Source: Gammaproteobacteria bacterium (lineage in GTDB: Bacteria > Pseudomonadota > Gammaproteobacteria > Arenicellales > DRJH01). From it: a stretch of DNA of 6,987 bases. A program made the position numbers and the translations under genes. A model generated the notes under the pieces. That model searched no databases. It saw only the letters and a program-made list of their open reading frames with translations, and was not told the origin of the DNA. Positions 1 to 5,835 of the stretch are shown here, one piece after another. Location: contig DRJH01000208.1 in NCBI GenBank assembly GCA_011052285.1, positions 1-6,987 of the forward strand. The letters are read 5' to 3'. Numbering within the stretch: the first letter of the stretch is position 1; each line of letters starts with the position of its first letter.

Positions 1-102
1 CCCCTGATGTTCGGTCTGGGAAAAATTTCGATCGATCATTTTATCCGCAGGAAATATTTGTTGATCTTCTTGATTGATTTTCGGGTATTCTCCAATGTAT
101 GA
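1..102 (+). CDS. C-terminal end of a probable DoxX-family membrane protein (5' end outside window)
   Basis: Frame 1 is open from the first base to a TGA at 100-102 and gives 33 residues. The beginning reads PLMFGLGKISIDHFIRRKY, which resembles the usual end of DoxX-family inner-membrane proteins, where a small glycine-rich turn is followed by a G-K/R-x-S-x-D-H/Y motif and a basic patch. A hydrophobic stretch (LLIFLIDF) follows. DoxX proteins are small four-helix membrane proteins linked to quinone or thiol redox processes. The gene is on the same strand as the radical SAM gene and ends 57 bases before it, so the two may share a transcript. The assignment rests on one short motif. Frame 3 is also open for about 70 bases, and a short minus-strand frame starting near base 40 cannot be excluded. 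Confidence 0.5.
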   Translation, partial: PLMFGLGKISIDHFIRRKYLLIFLIDFRVFSNV

Positions 103-159
103 ACAGCACGATGAATAGTTTTCGCGTAAAAACACAGATTCTGATACTGGAGTTACTTT

Positions 160-1152
160 ATGGCGCTGTCTGAGCAGACATTCCGGCAACCACTTGTACC
201 GGATTTCGGAACTTCCCTGGAGCGAATGGGATTACCCGGCTTGTATCGTGCGCCATTGCAGGCCTTGCAAATCAATCTGGGACGCCTTTGCAATCAGGCC
301 TGTGAGCATTGCCATGTCGATGCCGGCCCCAAACGGACCGAGATCATGACCTGGAACACCATGCAGAATATTCTTCATTGGTGTGCCCAGAATACGGTCA
401 AAATGGTTGATCTTACCGGTGGTGCCCCGGAGATGAACCCTCATTTCAAGTCTTTCGTCGATGGTTTGCTGGCACTTGATATTTCGGTTATGAGTCGCTG
501 CAATCTCACCATATTGATGGAGCCTGGCTATGAAGACCTGATTAACTGGTATGCCGAACGCAAGATTACCCTGGTTTCTTCACTACCGTGCTATACACGA
601 GAAAATGTTGACGCTCAGCGTGGCCGTGGGGTTTTTGACAAAAGCATCCAGGTCTTGCAATGCCTCAATAGGGTGGGCTATGGTATTGACGATGATTTAC
701 CACTGGATCTGGTGTATAACCCGATCGGAGCCTCACTGCCCGGTGCCCAGGCCAAGCTGGAGCAGGATTATAAAGTTCGTCTTGGTGACGCTTTCGGGAT
801 TCAGTTTCATCATTTACTGGCATTGGCCAACCTGCCGATTAACCGGTTTGCCCATATGTTGGAGCGTACCGGCCAGTGCGAAAGCTATCAGCAGTTATTG
901 TACGATAATTTCAATCCGCAAACTGTAGATGGTCTGATGTGTAGACACCTGCTTAGTATCGACTGGCTGGGCCAGGTTTATGATTGTGATTTCAATCAAA
1001 TGCTGGATATCAAGGCGGGATTCGCTGCCAGCAGACCCTTGTGGCAGATTAAGTCAGAGGAGTTCGTGAGTGCTCCTATAGCAATTGCCGATCATTGTTA
1101 CGGCTGTACTGCTGGAGCTGGCAGCAGTTGTGGTGGTGCGCTGGATGCCTAG
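160..1152 (+). CDS. arsS: Radical SAM/Cys-rich domain protein, ArsS type (arsenosugar biosynthesis)
   Basis: This is a complete 330-residue protein. ATG at 160 is chosen because TGGAG at 148-152 sits 7 bases upstream. The radical SAM cluster motif CNQACEHC (Cys44, Cys48, Cys51) binds the [4Fe-4S] cluster that cleaves S-adenosylmethionine, and TGGAPE at 86-91 fits the SAM-binding GGE-type motif. The C-terminal part is the Cys-rich domain characteristic of this family, with Cys261, Cys276 and a closing HCYGCTAGAGSSCGG (Cys313, Cys316, Cys324). These residues probably hold an auxiliary cluster. Characterised ArsS acts in the cytoplasm after the methyltransferase ArsM and is thought to supply the deoxyadenosyl group to dimethylarsenite on the way to arsenosugars. 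Family membership is clear; the arsenic substrate is inferred, because no arsM or arsR is visible and the family also occurs away from arsenic genes. It may be co-transcribed with the upstream DoxX-like gene. Confidence 0.88.
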   Translation: MALSEQTFRQPLVPDFGTSLERMGLPGLYRAPLQALQINLGRLCNQACEHCHVDAGPKRTEIMTWNTMQNILHWCAQNTVKMVDLTGGAPEMNPHFKSFVDGLLALDISVMSRCNLTILMEPGYEDLINWYAERKITLVSSLPCYTRENVDAQRGRGVFDKSIQVLQCLNRVGYGIDDDLPLDLVYNPIGASLPGAQAKLEQDYKVRLGDAFGIQFHHLLALANLPINRFAHMLERTGQCESYQQLLYDNFNPQTVDGLMCRHLLSIDWLGQVYDCDFNQMLDIKAGFAASRPLWQIKSEEFVSAPIAIADHCYGCTAGAGSSCGGALDA

Positions 1153-1222
1153 GAGGCTTTCGATTCCCGGACGGCATCATGGTGGGAGGGATTACCGCTG
1201 GTTGGTCAAATTTTTCTGATAT
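1153..1222. other. Convergent intergenic gap between arsS and the DUF1841 gene
   Basis: Seventy bases separate the stop codons of two converging genes. There is a run of T (ATTTTTCT) near 1208-1215, but no GC-rich stem of useful length precedes it on the + strand, and I see none on the minus strand either. Termination here may be Rho-dependent, or the two transcripts may overlap at their 3' ends. No short reading frame with a credible start was found. Confidence 0.5.
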
Positions 1223-1672
1223 TCAGAGCAGTTTTCGCAGACATTGCAGATAGATATCCGGTGATAGTGGCGTTTTGCCAGCCTGGGCGCTATACAGCCA
1301 TTGGCCGAGACACTCCAGCATCCGGTGCTGGGTTTGGTGGTCATTGGTATTGGTGGAGCTGAGCTTTTGGTAAATAGCCCGCACACCTGGCGGGCGGTCG
1401 ATCTGTAGCTGTTCCAGCAAGGTGATATGCATACCCATATGTAGGAATGGATTTGCCTGCCCCGGATGTTGTGAGTCCCCCGGAGGTTGTGATTCAATAT
1501 CCAGGGCTGATTCATCCTGTTCAAGCAGTGATTGATACTCAGGATGCAGCAGGATGACCTCTACAACCACATGCTCAATACCTTCGAGCGGTTCCCCCTG
1601 GCACTGTTTCTTCCAGCTTTGAAAAAAGATTCGGCGAATTGCTTGACGTTGTTTTACAGAAGGAGAGGGCAT
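1223..1672 (-). CDS. DUF1841 family protein (function unknown)
   Basis: A 149-residue protein of the DUF1841 family, which is widespread in beta- and gammaproteobacteria and has no established function. Family hallmarks are an N-terminal RRIFFQSWKK segment, VILLHPEYQSLLE, the conserved NPFLHMGMH block (residues 74-82), DRPPGVRAIYQKL (92-104) and the C-terminal HRMLECLGQWLYSAQ helix. It looks soluble and mostly helical, with no signal peptide or membrane segment. The ATG at 1672 is chosen because it overlaps the nth stop codon as TGATG and begins where the family similarity begins. An earlier in-frame ATG at 1735 would add 21 residues lying entirely inside nth and out of keeping with the family. 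No Shine-Dalgarno sequence is visible, so translation probably depends on ribosomes finishing nth. It is the last gene of the metG cluster. The conserved His and aromatic residues suggest a structural or binding role, but nothing more can be said. Confidence 0.85.
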   Translation of the reverse strand: MPSPSVKQRQAIRRIFFQSWKKQCQGEPLEGIEHVVVEVILLHPEYQSLLEQDESALDIESQPPGDSQHPGQANPFLHMGMHITLLEQLQIDRPPGVRAIYQKLSSTNTNDHQTQHRMLECLGQWLYSAQAGKTPLSPDIYLQCLRKLL

Positions 1673-2313
1673 CAGTAGGTTTGCCGGTTCTTTGTTCGGT
1701 ACCGGCACAGGTTGGCTACGACACATTCCTGGCAAAGGGGCTTGCGGGCTGTACAGGTGTAGCGACCATGCAGGATCAGCCAGTGGTGGGCGTGCAACTG
1801 AAATGCTTCGGGGACATTTTTCATCAGCGCCTCTTCGACTTCACGTACAGTTTTTCCGGGGGCCAAACCGGTGCGGTTGCCGAGACGAAAGATATGGGTG
1901 TCCACGGCGATAGTGGGGTGACCAAAGGCACAGTTGAGGATGACATTGGCCGTTTTACGGCCCACTCCCGGCAATGATTCCAGTGCTTTTCGGTCATCAG
2001 GGACCTGACCGGAAAAATCATCGATCAAGCGCTGGCAAGTCTTCATTATATGGCGGGCCTTGCTGTTGTAGAGGCCAATGGTGCGGATATATGATTTCAG
2101 TTCTGCCTCACCCAGCACCAGTATGTCTTGAGGGGTATTGGCTATGGTAAACAGTTTGTTGGTCGCCTTGTTGACCGCAATATCGGTCGATTGTGCAGAG
2201 AGTAGGACTGCGATTAATAATTCAAAATGACTGTGATAAATAAGCTCGGTGGCAGGCAGTGGATTTTGTTGCTGTAGCCGTTTGAAAAATAGCTCACGTT
2301 GCTGCAGGTTCAC
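1672..2313 (-). CDS. nth: Endonuclease III (DNA glycosylase/AP lyase)
   Basis: Nth removes oxidised pyrimidines from DNA in base-excision repair and cuts the abasic site by beta-elimination. The 213 residues align with E. coli Nth (211 aa) almost without gaps, so key positions keep the same numbers: Lys120, the Schiff-base nucleophile, in the helix-hairpin-helix LPGVGRKTANVIL, and Asp138 in VDTHIFR. The [4Fe-4S] cluster ligands are Cys187, Cys194, Cys197 and Cys203 in the C-x6-C-x2-C-x5-C pattern. The start is a GTG at 2313, supported by GGAG at 2322-2325 eight bases upstream and by E. coli-like N-terminal alignment (MNLQQRELFFKRL). This GTG overlaps the stop of the upstream rnfB-like gene by four bases (GTGA), and its own stop overlaps the DUF1841 start. 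All catalytic and cluster residues are intact, so the enzyme should be active. Confidence 0.97.
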   Translation of the reverse strand: MNLQQRELFFKRLQQQNPLPATELIYHSHFELLIAVLLSAQSTDIAVNKATNKLFTIANTPQDILVLGEAELKSYIRTIGLYNSKARHIMKTCQRLIDDFSGQVPDDRKALESLPGVGRKTANVILNCAFGHPTIAVDTHIFRLGNRTGLAPGKTVREVEEALMKNVPEAFQLHAHHWLILHGRYTCTARKPLCQECVVANLCRYRTKNRQTY

Positions 2314-2954
2314 CGCAGTTGCTCCACTGATTGTGCAGATCTGCGGGCTTTGACACGTGCCACGGCAGCCTGGATGTTGTTGCGTAATTGTCTGGTGTTG
2401 ATGGGTTGGTGTTGCTGACGGCGTTGTAGCAGATGTTGCCGTAATCGCTTACTTCGAGCCCGGTAACGTTGCCGTGATCGAGCGACCTGATGTTCACTGA
2501 ATTCTGGCCAACGACGGTTTGTCCCCGTTTGCAATGTCTGTGCTCGACCGTGTATGCAATCGACCGGGCAGGCCGGTAAACACAGCGCACAACCGGTACA
2601 CCAGTTCCGGAGTACGCTGTGCATTTTCTTCGGAGCCCCGATTATGGCATCAACCGGGCAAACCTGGAGGCAGAGGGTACAGCCAATGCATTCGGCTTCG
2701 ATGATGGTAACCGGTTGCTGTGGTGGCAAGGCCATCAGTTCCGGAGCTAACGGCAAAAGTGGCCGGTTGAGTTGTTCTGCGAGCATGCGAATGCTCGCTT
2801 CACCACCAGGTGGGCAGCGGTTCAACGCTACCTTGTTGTCAAGTAGTGCCCGGGCATACTGTTCACAATCGAGGTAACCGCAGCGTTGGCACTGGGTTTG
2901 TGGCAGGCAGGCATCCAGTGCTGCCAGTTCAGGCATCGGAGGGGTAGAGCTCAC
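2310..2954 (-). CDS. rnfB: RnfB-like iron-sulfur electron carrier, soluble form without membrane anchor
   Basis: A 214-residue protein with three Fe-S sites. An N-terminal 4Fe-4S domain has Cys22, Cys25, Cys30 and Cys47 (C-x2-C-x4-C-x16-C, ending in RCPPGGE). Two ferredoxin motifs follow: Cys89, Cys92, Cys95, Cys99-Pro and Cys119, Cys122, Cys125, Cys129-Pro. This is the layout of RnfB/RsxB, the ferredoxin-like subunit of the Rnf/Rsx electron-transport complex. Unlike E. coli RsxB (192 aa), it starts directly at the Fe-S domain and lacks the N-terminal transmembrane helix. It carries instead a long basic C-terminal tail (residues 159-214, 17 Arg/Lys and one acidic residue). GTG at 2954 is preferred because it overlaps the metG stop as GTGA; an ATG at 2936 would shorten it by six residues. 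No rnfA, C, D, G or E gene is in the window. Its partner is unknown; the cytoplasm is the expected location. Confidence 0.88.
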   Translation of the reverse strand: MSSTPPMPELAALDACLPQTQCQRCGYLDCEQYARALLDNKVALNRCPPGGEASIRMLAEQLNRPLLPLAPELMALPPQQPVTIIEAECIGCTLCLQVCPVDAIIGAPKKMHSVLRNWCTGCALCLPACPVDCIHGRAQTLQTGTNRRWPEFSEHQVARSRQRYRARSKRLRQHLLQRRQQHQPINTRQLRNNIQAAVARVKARRSAQSVEQLR

Positions 2955-5008
2955 TTCACCCGCATACCGGGTTTAGCGCCGTCATCCGGGCTGAGCAGGA
3001 AAATCTCAGAGCCGCCTGGCCCAGCTGCCAATAGCATACCTTCAGAGACCCCGAAACGCATCGTACGCGGTGCCAAGTTGGCGACCATCACGGTCATTCG
3101 ACCGACCAGTGACTCCACCTCGTAAGCAGATTTGATGCCGGCGAATACCTGGCGGGTTTCGGTACCGATATCCAGGGTCAGTTGTAGCAATTTATCGGCA
3201 CCTTCGACCGTACAGGCATTGACGATTTTCGCAACCCGAAGATCCACCTTGGAGAAATCGTCAATACCGATGTATTCCCGGTCTGTAGCGGGGGCCGGGC
3301 TTGTCCTAATTGTTGTGCTGGTTTGTGATGGGCTCATCGTGTTTTTATTCAGGCTCTGGGTGCTGTCTTCGATAATGGCATCGATTTGGTGGGTCTCGAT
3401 ACGCTTGATAAAGTGTTTGAATGGCTTGATCTGTTGTCCTAGCAAGGGGTATTGGCAGCGATCCCAGCTGGGTGTCGTGGTGAGTGAATCAATGTTGAAC
3501 AGCTTGGTGGTTTTTTCGGAAAGCTCAGGGACAACCGGTGTCAGCCAGGTCATCAGGGCGAGGAAGAAATTGAGTCCCATGGTGCAGGTCTCGTGTAAAT
3601 CGGCATCGTGGTCAGGAAGTTTGGCTGCTTCCCAGGGTTTTCTGGCGTCAACATATTGATTAGCCTGGTCGGCCAGTGCCATGATTTTTCGCATCGCCCG
3701 ATTGAAATCGCGCTTTTCATAGCAAGCGGCGATCTCGTCTGCCGTGGCAACAAAGCTCTGGTAACGCTGTGGCTCCTGCAGTTGTGTTGCTAGTCTGCCA
3801 TCAAAACGTTTGTTGATAAAGCCAGCACAGCGGCTGGCAATATTGACCACCTTGCCCACCAAATCTGAATTCACACGCTGTTTAAAATCGGCAAAATTCA
3901 GATCCAGATCTTCAATATGATGATTTAGCTTGGCAGCAAAATAATAACGCAGATATTGCGGTGACAGATGTTTGCTGAAGGTATTAGCCATAATGAAGGT
4001 GCCACGGGATTTGGACATCTTCTGGCCGTTGACCGTCAAAAAGCCATGCACACACAGGCTGGTAGGCATCCGGTATCCTGCCCCATGCAGCATAGCCGGC
4101 CAGAATAACCCGTGGAAGTTCAGGATGTCCTTGCCGATGAAATGGTAGAGCTCGGTTGTGGTGTCAGGGCTCCAGAAGTCATCAAAGTGCAGGTCTTTGC
4201 TTTGACAATAGTGATCAAAGCTGGCCATATAGCCAATCGGTGCATCCAGCCAGACGTAGAAAAACTTGTCTTCTTCACCGGGGATGGCAAAGCCGAAATA
4301 GGGTGCATCACGGGAGATATCCCAGTCCCTAAGCCCTCCATCGAGCCATTCGCTCAGCTTGTTGCGGGCCTGGGGTTGTAAGCCGGCAGTTGCCATCCAG
4401 TCGCGCAACGGTTGCTCAAAATCAATAACCTTGAAATAGATTTGGGTAGTACTACGCGTTATCGGTGTGGTGCCGGAGATGGTCGAGACCGGATTTTTCA
4501 GGTCGGTAGGGCTGTAAGTGGCACCACAAGCCTCACAGTTGTCACCATATTGATCTACAGTACCGCATTTTGGGCATTCGCCTTTGATAAAGCGATCGGG
4601 CAGGAACATTTCTTCCTTTGCATCATAGGCTTGCTCGATACGACGTTTGCCGATATGGCCACGGTCTTTGAGTGCCAGGTAGATACCTTCGGAAAACTTC
4701 CGGTTTTCCGGGCTGTGGGTGCTGTAGTAGTGGTCGAAATGGATACCAAAGGTGGCAAAATCCTCTTGATGCTCGTTCATTACCCGTTCGATCAATTGCT
4801 CCGAGCTGATCCCCTCATTTTTCGCCCGCAGCATGATGGCCGTGCCGTGGGCATCATCAGCACAAACGTAATAGCATTCATGCCCGCGTTGACGCTGAAA
4901 GCGGGTCCAGATATCGGTCTGAATGTACTCCACCAGATGGCCGATATGGATGGGACCATTGGCATAGGGCAAGGCACTGGTGACCAGAATACGTCGGGGG
5001 CGGTTCAT
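2951..5008 (-). CDS. metG: Methionyl-tRNA synthetase, long form with C-terminal tRNA-binding domain
   Basis: MetG charges tRNA-Met, both initiator and elongator, in the cytoplasm. The 685-residue protein is close to E. coli MetG (677 aa). Visible elements are the HIGH signature (residues 21-24, within YANGPIHIGHL), the zinc-binding knuckle with Cys145, Cys148, Cys158 and Cys161, the KMSKS loop (330-334), an anticodon-binding helical domain, a Ser/Thr/Pro-rich linker around 540-577, and a C-terminal EMAP-II/Trbp-type domain from about 578 (SKVDLRVAKIV to the end) that supports dimerisation and tRNA binding. ATG at 5008 is chosen because MNRPRRILVTSALPYANG matches the family's beginning. The frame stays open to 5155, but that extension runs into the upstream glutathione transferase gene and is not MetG-like. 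No strong Shine-Dalgarno sequence is seen. Its TGA overlaps the next gene by four bases. Confidence 0.97.
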   Translation of the reverse strand: MNRPRRILVTSALPYANGPIHIGHLVEYIQTDIWTRFQRQRGHECYYVCADDAHGTAIMLRAKNEGISSEQLIERVMNEHQEDFATFGIHFDHYYSTHSPENRKFSEGIYLALKDRGHIGKRRIEQAYDAKEEMFLPDRFIKGECPKCGTVDQYGDNCEACGATYSPTDLKNPVSTISGTTPITRSTTQIYFKVIDFEQPLRDWMATAGLQPQARNKLSEWLDGGLRDWDISRDAPYFGFAIPGEEDKFFYVWLDAPIGYMASFDHYCQSKDLHFDDFWSPDTTTELYHFIGKDILNFHGLFWPAMLHGAGYRMPTSLCVHGFLTVNGQKMSKSRGTFIMANTFSKHLSPQYLRYYFAAKLNHHIEDLDLNFADFKQRVNSDLVGKVVNIASRCAGFINKRFDGRLATQLQEPQRYQSFVATADEIAACYEKRDFNRAMRKIMALADQANQYVDARKPWEAAKLPDHDADLHETCTMGLNFFLALMTWLTPVVPELSEKTTKLFNIDSLTTTPSWDRCQYPLLGQQIKPFKHFIKRIETHQIDAIIEDSTQSLNKNTMSPSQTSTTIRTSPAPATDREYIGIDDFSKVDLRVAKIVNACTVEGADKLLQLTLDIGTETRQVFAGIKSAYEVESLVGRMTVMVANLAPRTMRFGVSEGMLLAAGPGGSEIFLLSPDDGAKPGMRVK

Positions 5009-5053
5009 TGGCGGAATCTGTGTGTGAGGGGTTTCAGAAGTGTTCAGCGCCGG

Positions 5054-5059
5054 ATTGTA
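5054..5059 (-). promoter_or_regulatory. Candidate -10 element for the metG cluster
   Basis: In the 56-base gap between the glutathione transferase stop and the metG start, the minus strand reads TACAAT, a 5-of-6 match to the sigma-70 -10 consensus, about 45 bases before the metG ATG. The sequence 16-18 bases upstream, which lies in the end of the transferase gene, is not a good -35 box, and no extended -10 TG is present. The match could be chance. No terminator-like hairpin separates the two genes, so read-through from the transferase gene is also possible. Confidence 0.25.
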
Positions 5060-5064
5060 CCCGA

Positions 5065-5763
5065 TCAGCCCTTGATTGTGCTCGCATCCTGACCAAACAG
5101 TATCGCTTTGCTCGCATCGGTTACCGTCTGTTTGGTATTGATGGTCTTGCCGCATGCATAAGCTGCCAGTACGGCCGATCGATTTCCAATGGCCTCAAAC
5201 CAGCGTTTAAGATGGGGAAAGTCGTCAAGGTTTTGTTGTTGTCGCTGATGTGGCACAACCCAGGGATAACAGGCCATATCGGCGATGGAGTAATCACCGG
5301 CCAGGAACTCGCTGTCAGCCAATTGTTTGTTCATCACCGCATATAGGCGTGCTGTTTCCTTGACATAGCGGTCAATTGCGTACGTGATTTTCTGTGGGGC
5401 GTAGTGGCCGAAATGATGGTTTTGCCCGGCCATGGGGCCGAGTCCACCCATTTGCCAGTGTAACCACTGCAGGGCTTTATATCGTGGCCGGAGTGAAGAC
5501 GGCAGAAAATGGTTATTTTTTGTAGCCAGATATTCCAGAATAGCTCCAGACTCAAAGAGGCTCAGTGGCCCTTTCTGATCAGGGGGGTCATGATCGACGA
5601 TAGCCGGGATACGATTATTGGGGGCAATCGCCAAAAAGTTGGGGGTAAATTGTTCGCCGACACCAATATTAACCGGAACGATATGATAAGGCAGGGCAAG
5701 CTCTTCCAGTAGAATGAGCGGTTTATAGCCATTGGGGGTGGTCCAAAAATACAGGTCAATCAT
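5065..5763 (-). CDS. yfcG: Nu-class glutathione transferase, YfcG-like (disulfide-bond reductase type)
   Basis: This 232-residue cytoplasmic protein closely follows E. coli YfcG (215 aa), a glutathione transferase-fold enzyme that binds two glutathiones or GSSG and has strong disulfide reductase and weak classical transferase activity. The N-terminal thioredoxin-like domain starts MIDLYFWTTPNG, with Thr9 and Asn11 in the positions YfcG uses in place of a catalytic Ser, Tyr or Cys. The cis-proline is Pro53 (RIPAIVDH), and Glu71-Ser72 in SLFESGAI bind the glutathione glutamyl group. The helical C-terminal domain contains the subfamily signature GGLGPMAGQNHHF and the N-capping SIADMACYPW. The ATG at 5763 matches the family start exactly, although no clear Shine-Dalgarno sequence precedes it. 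The protein is about 17 residues longer than YfcG at the C-terminus. It lies between an outer-membrane protein gene and metG on the same strand, with 56- and 72-base gaps. Confidence 0.92.
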   Translation of the reverse strand: MIDLYFWTTPNGYKPLILLEELALPYHIVPVNIGVGEQFTPNFLAIAPNNRIPAIVDHDPPDQKGPLSLFESGAILEYLATKNNHFLPSSLRPRYKALQWLHWQMGGLGPMAGQNHHFGHYAPQKITYAIDRYVKETARLYAVMNKQLADSEFLAGDYSIADMACYPWVVPHQRQQQNLDDFPHLKRWFEAIGNRSAVLAAYACGKTINTKQTVTDASKAILFGQDASTIKG

Positions 5764-5801
5764 TGATCATTCGAGCACGAAAATAACGCCGTAATGGGAC
5801 A

Positions 5802-5835
5802 AAATGATGAATGCACTGAACAGTTACGATCATTT
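5802..5835 (-). terminator. Weak hairpin after the outer-membrane protein gene
   Basis: A perfect 7-base inverted repeat (AAATGAT at 5802-5808 and ATCATTT at 5829-5835) begins at the base next to the stop codon of the outer-membrane protein gene. The 20-base loop holds a second small inverted repeat, ACTG-AA-CAGT (5815-5824). On the minus strand the stem ends in TTTT followed by GT. The position suits a terminator, but the stem is AT-rich, the loop is long and the U run is short, so at best it is a weak terminator. It could instead be a protein-binding site upstream of the transferase gene. Confidence 0.3.

Noticed and set aside
60..92. TTGATT/TATTCT-like promoter pieces upstream of arsS
   Set aside because: Spacing between the best -35 and -10 matches is wrong, and the region is probably coding for the DoxX-like C-terminus.
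551..928. 125-residue + strand frame inside arsS
   Set aside because: It is out of frame with a well-supported radical SAM gene and has no family features.
1147..1157. GCCT-AGG-AGGC hairpin followed by TTT at the arsS stop codon
   Set aside because: A four-base stem overlapping the stop codon with only three T residues is too weak for a terminator.
1673..1735. Earlier ATG for the DUF1841 gene
   Set aside because: The added 21 residues lie wholly within nth, and family similarity and the TGATG coupling both point to 1672.
4412..5092. 226-residue open frame on the + strand opposite metG
   Set aside because: It is a shadow of metG with no recognisable domain, and metG is unquestionably real on the other strand.
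5009..5155. 49-residue N-terminal extension of the metG frame
   Set aside because: It overlaps the end of the transferase gene, has no MetG similarity, and the family start matches the ATG at 5008.
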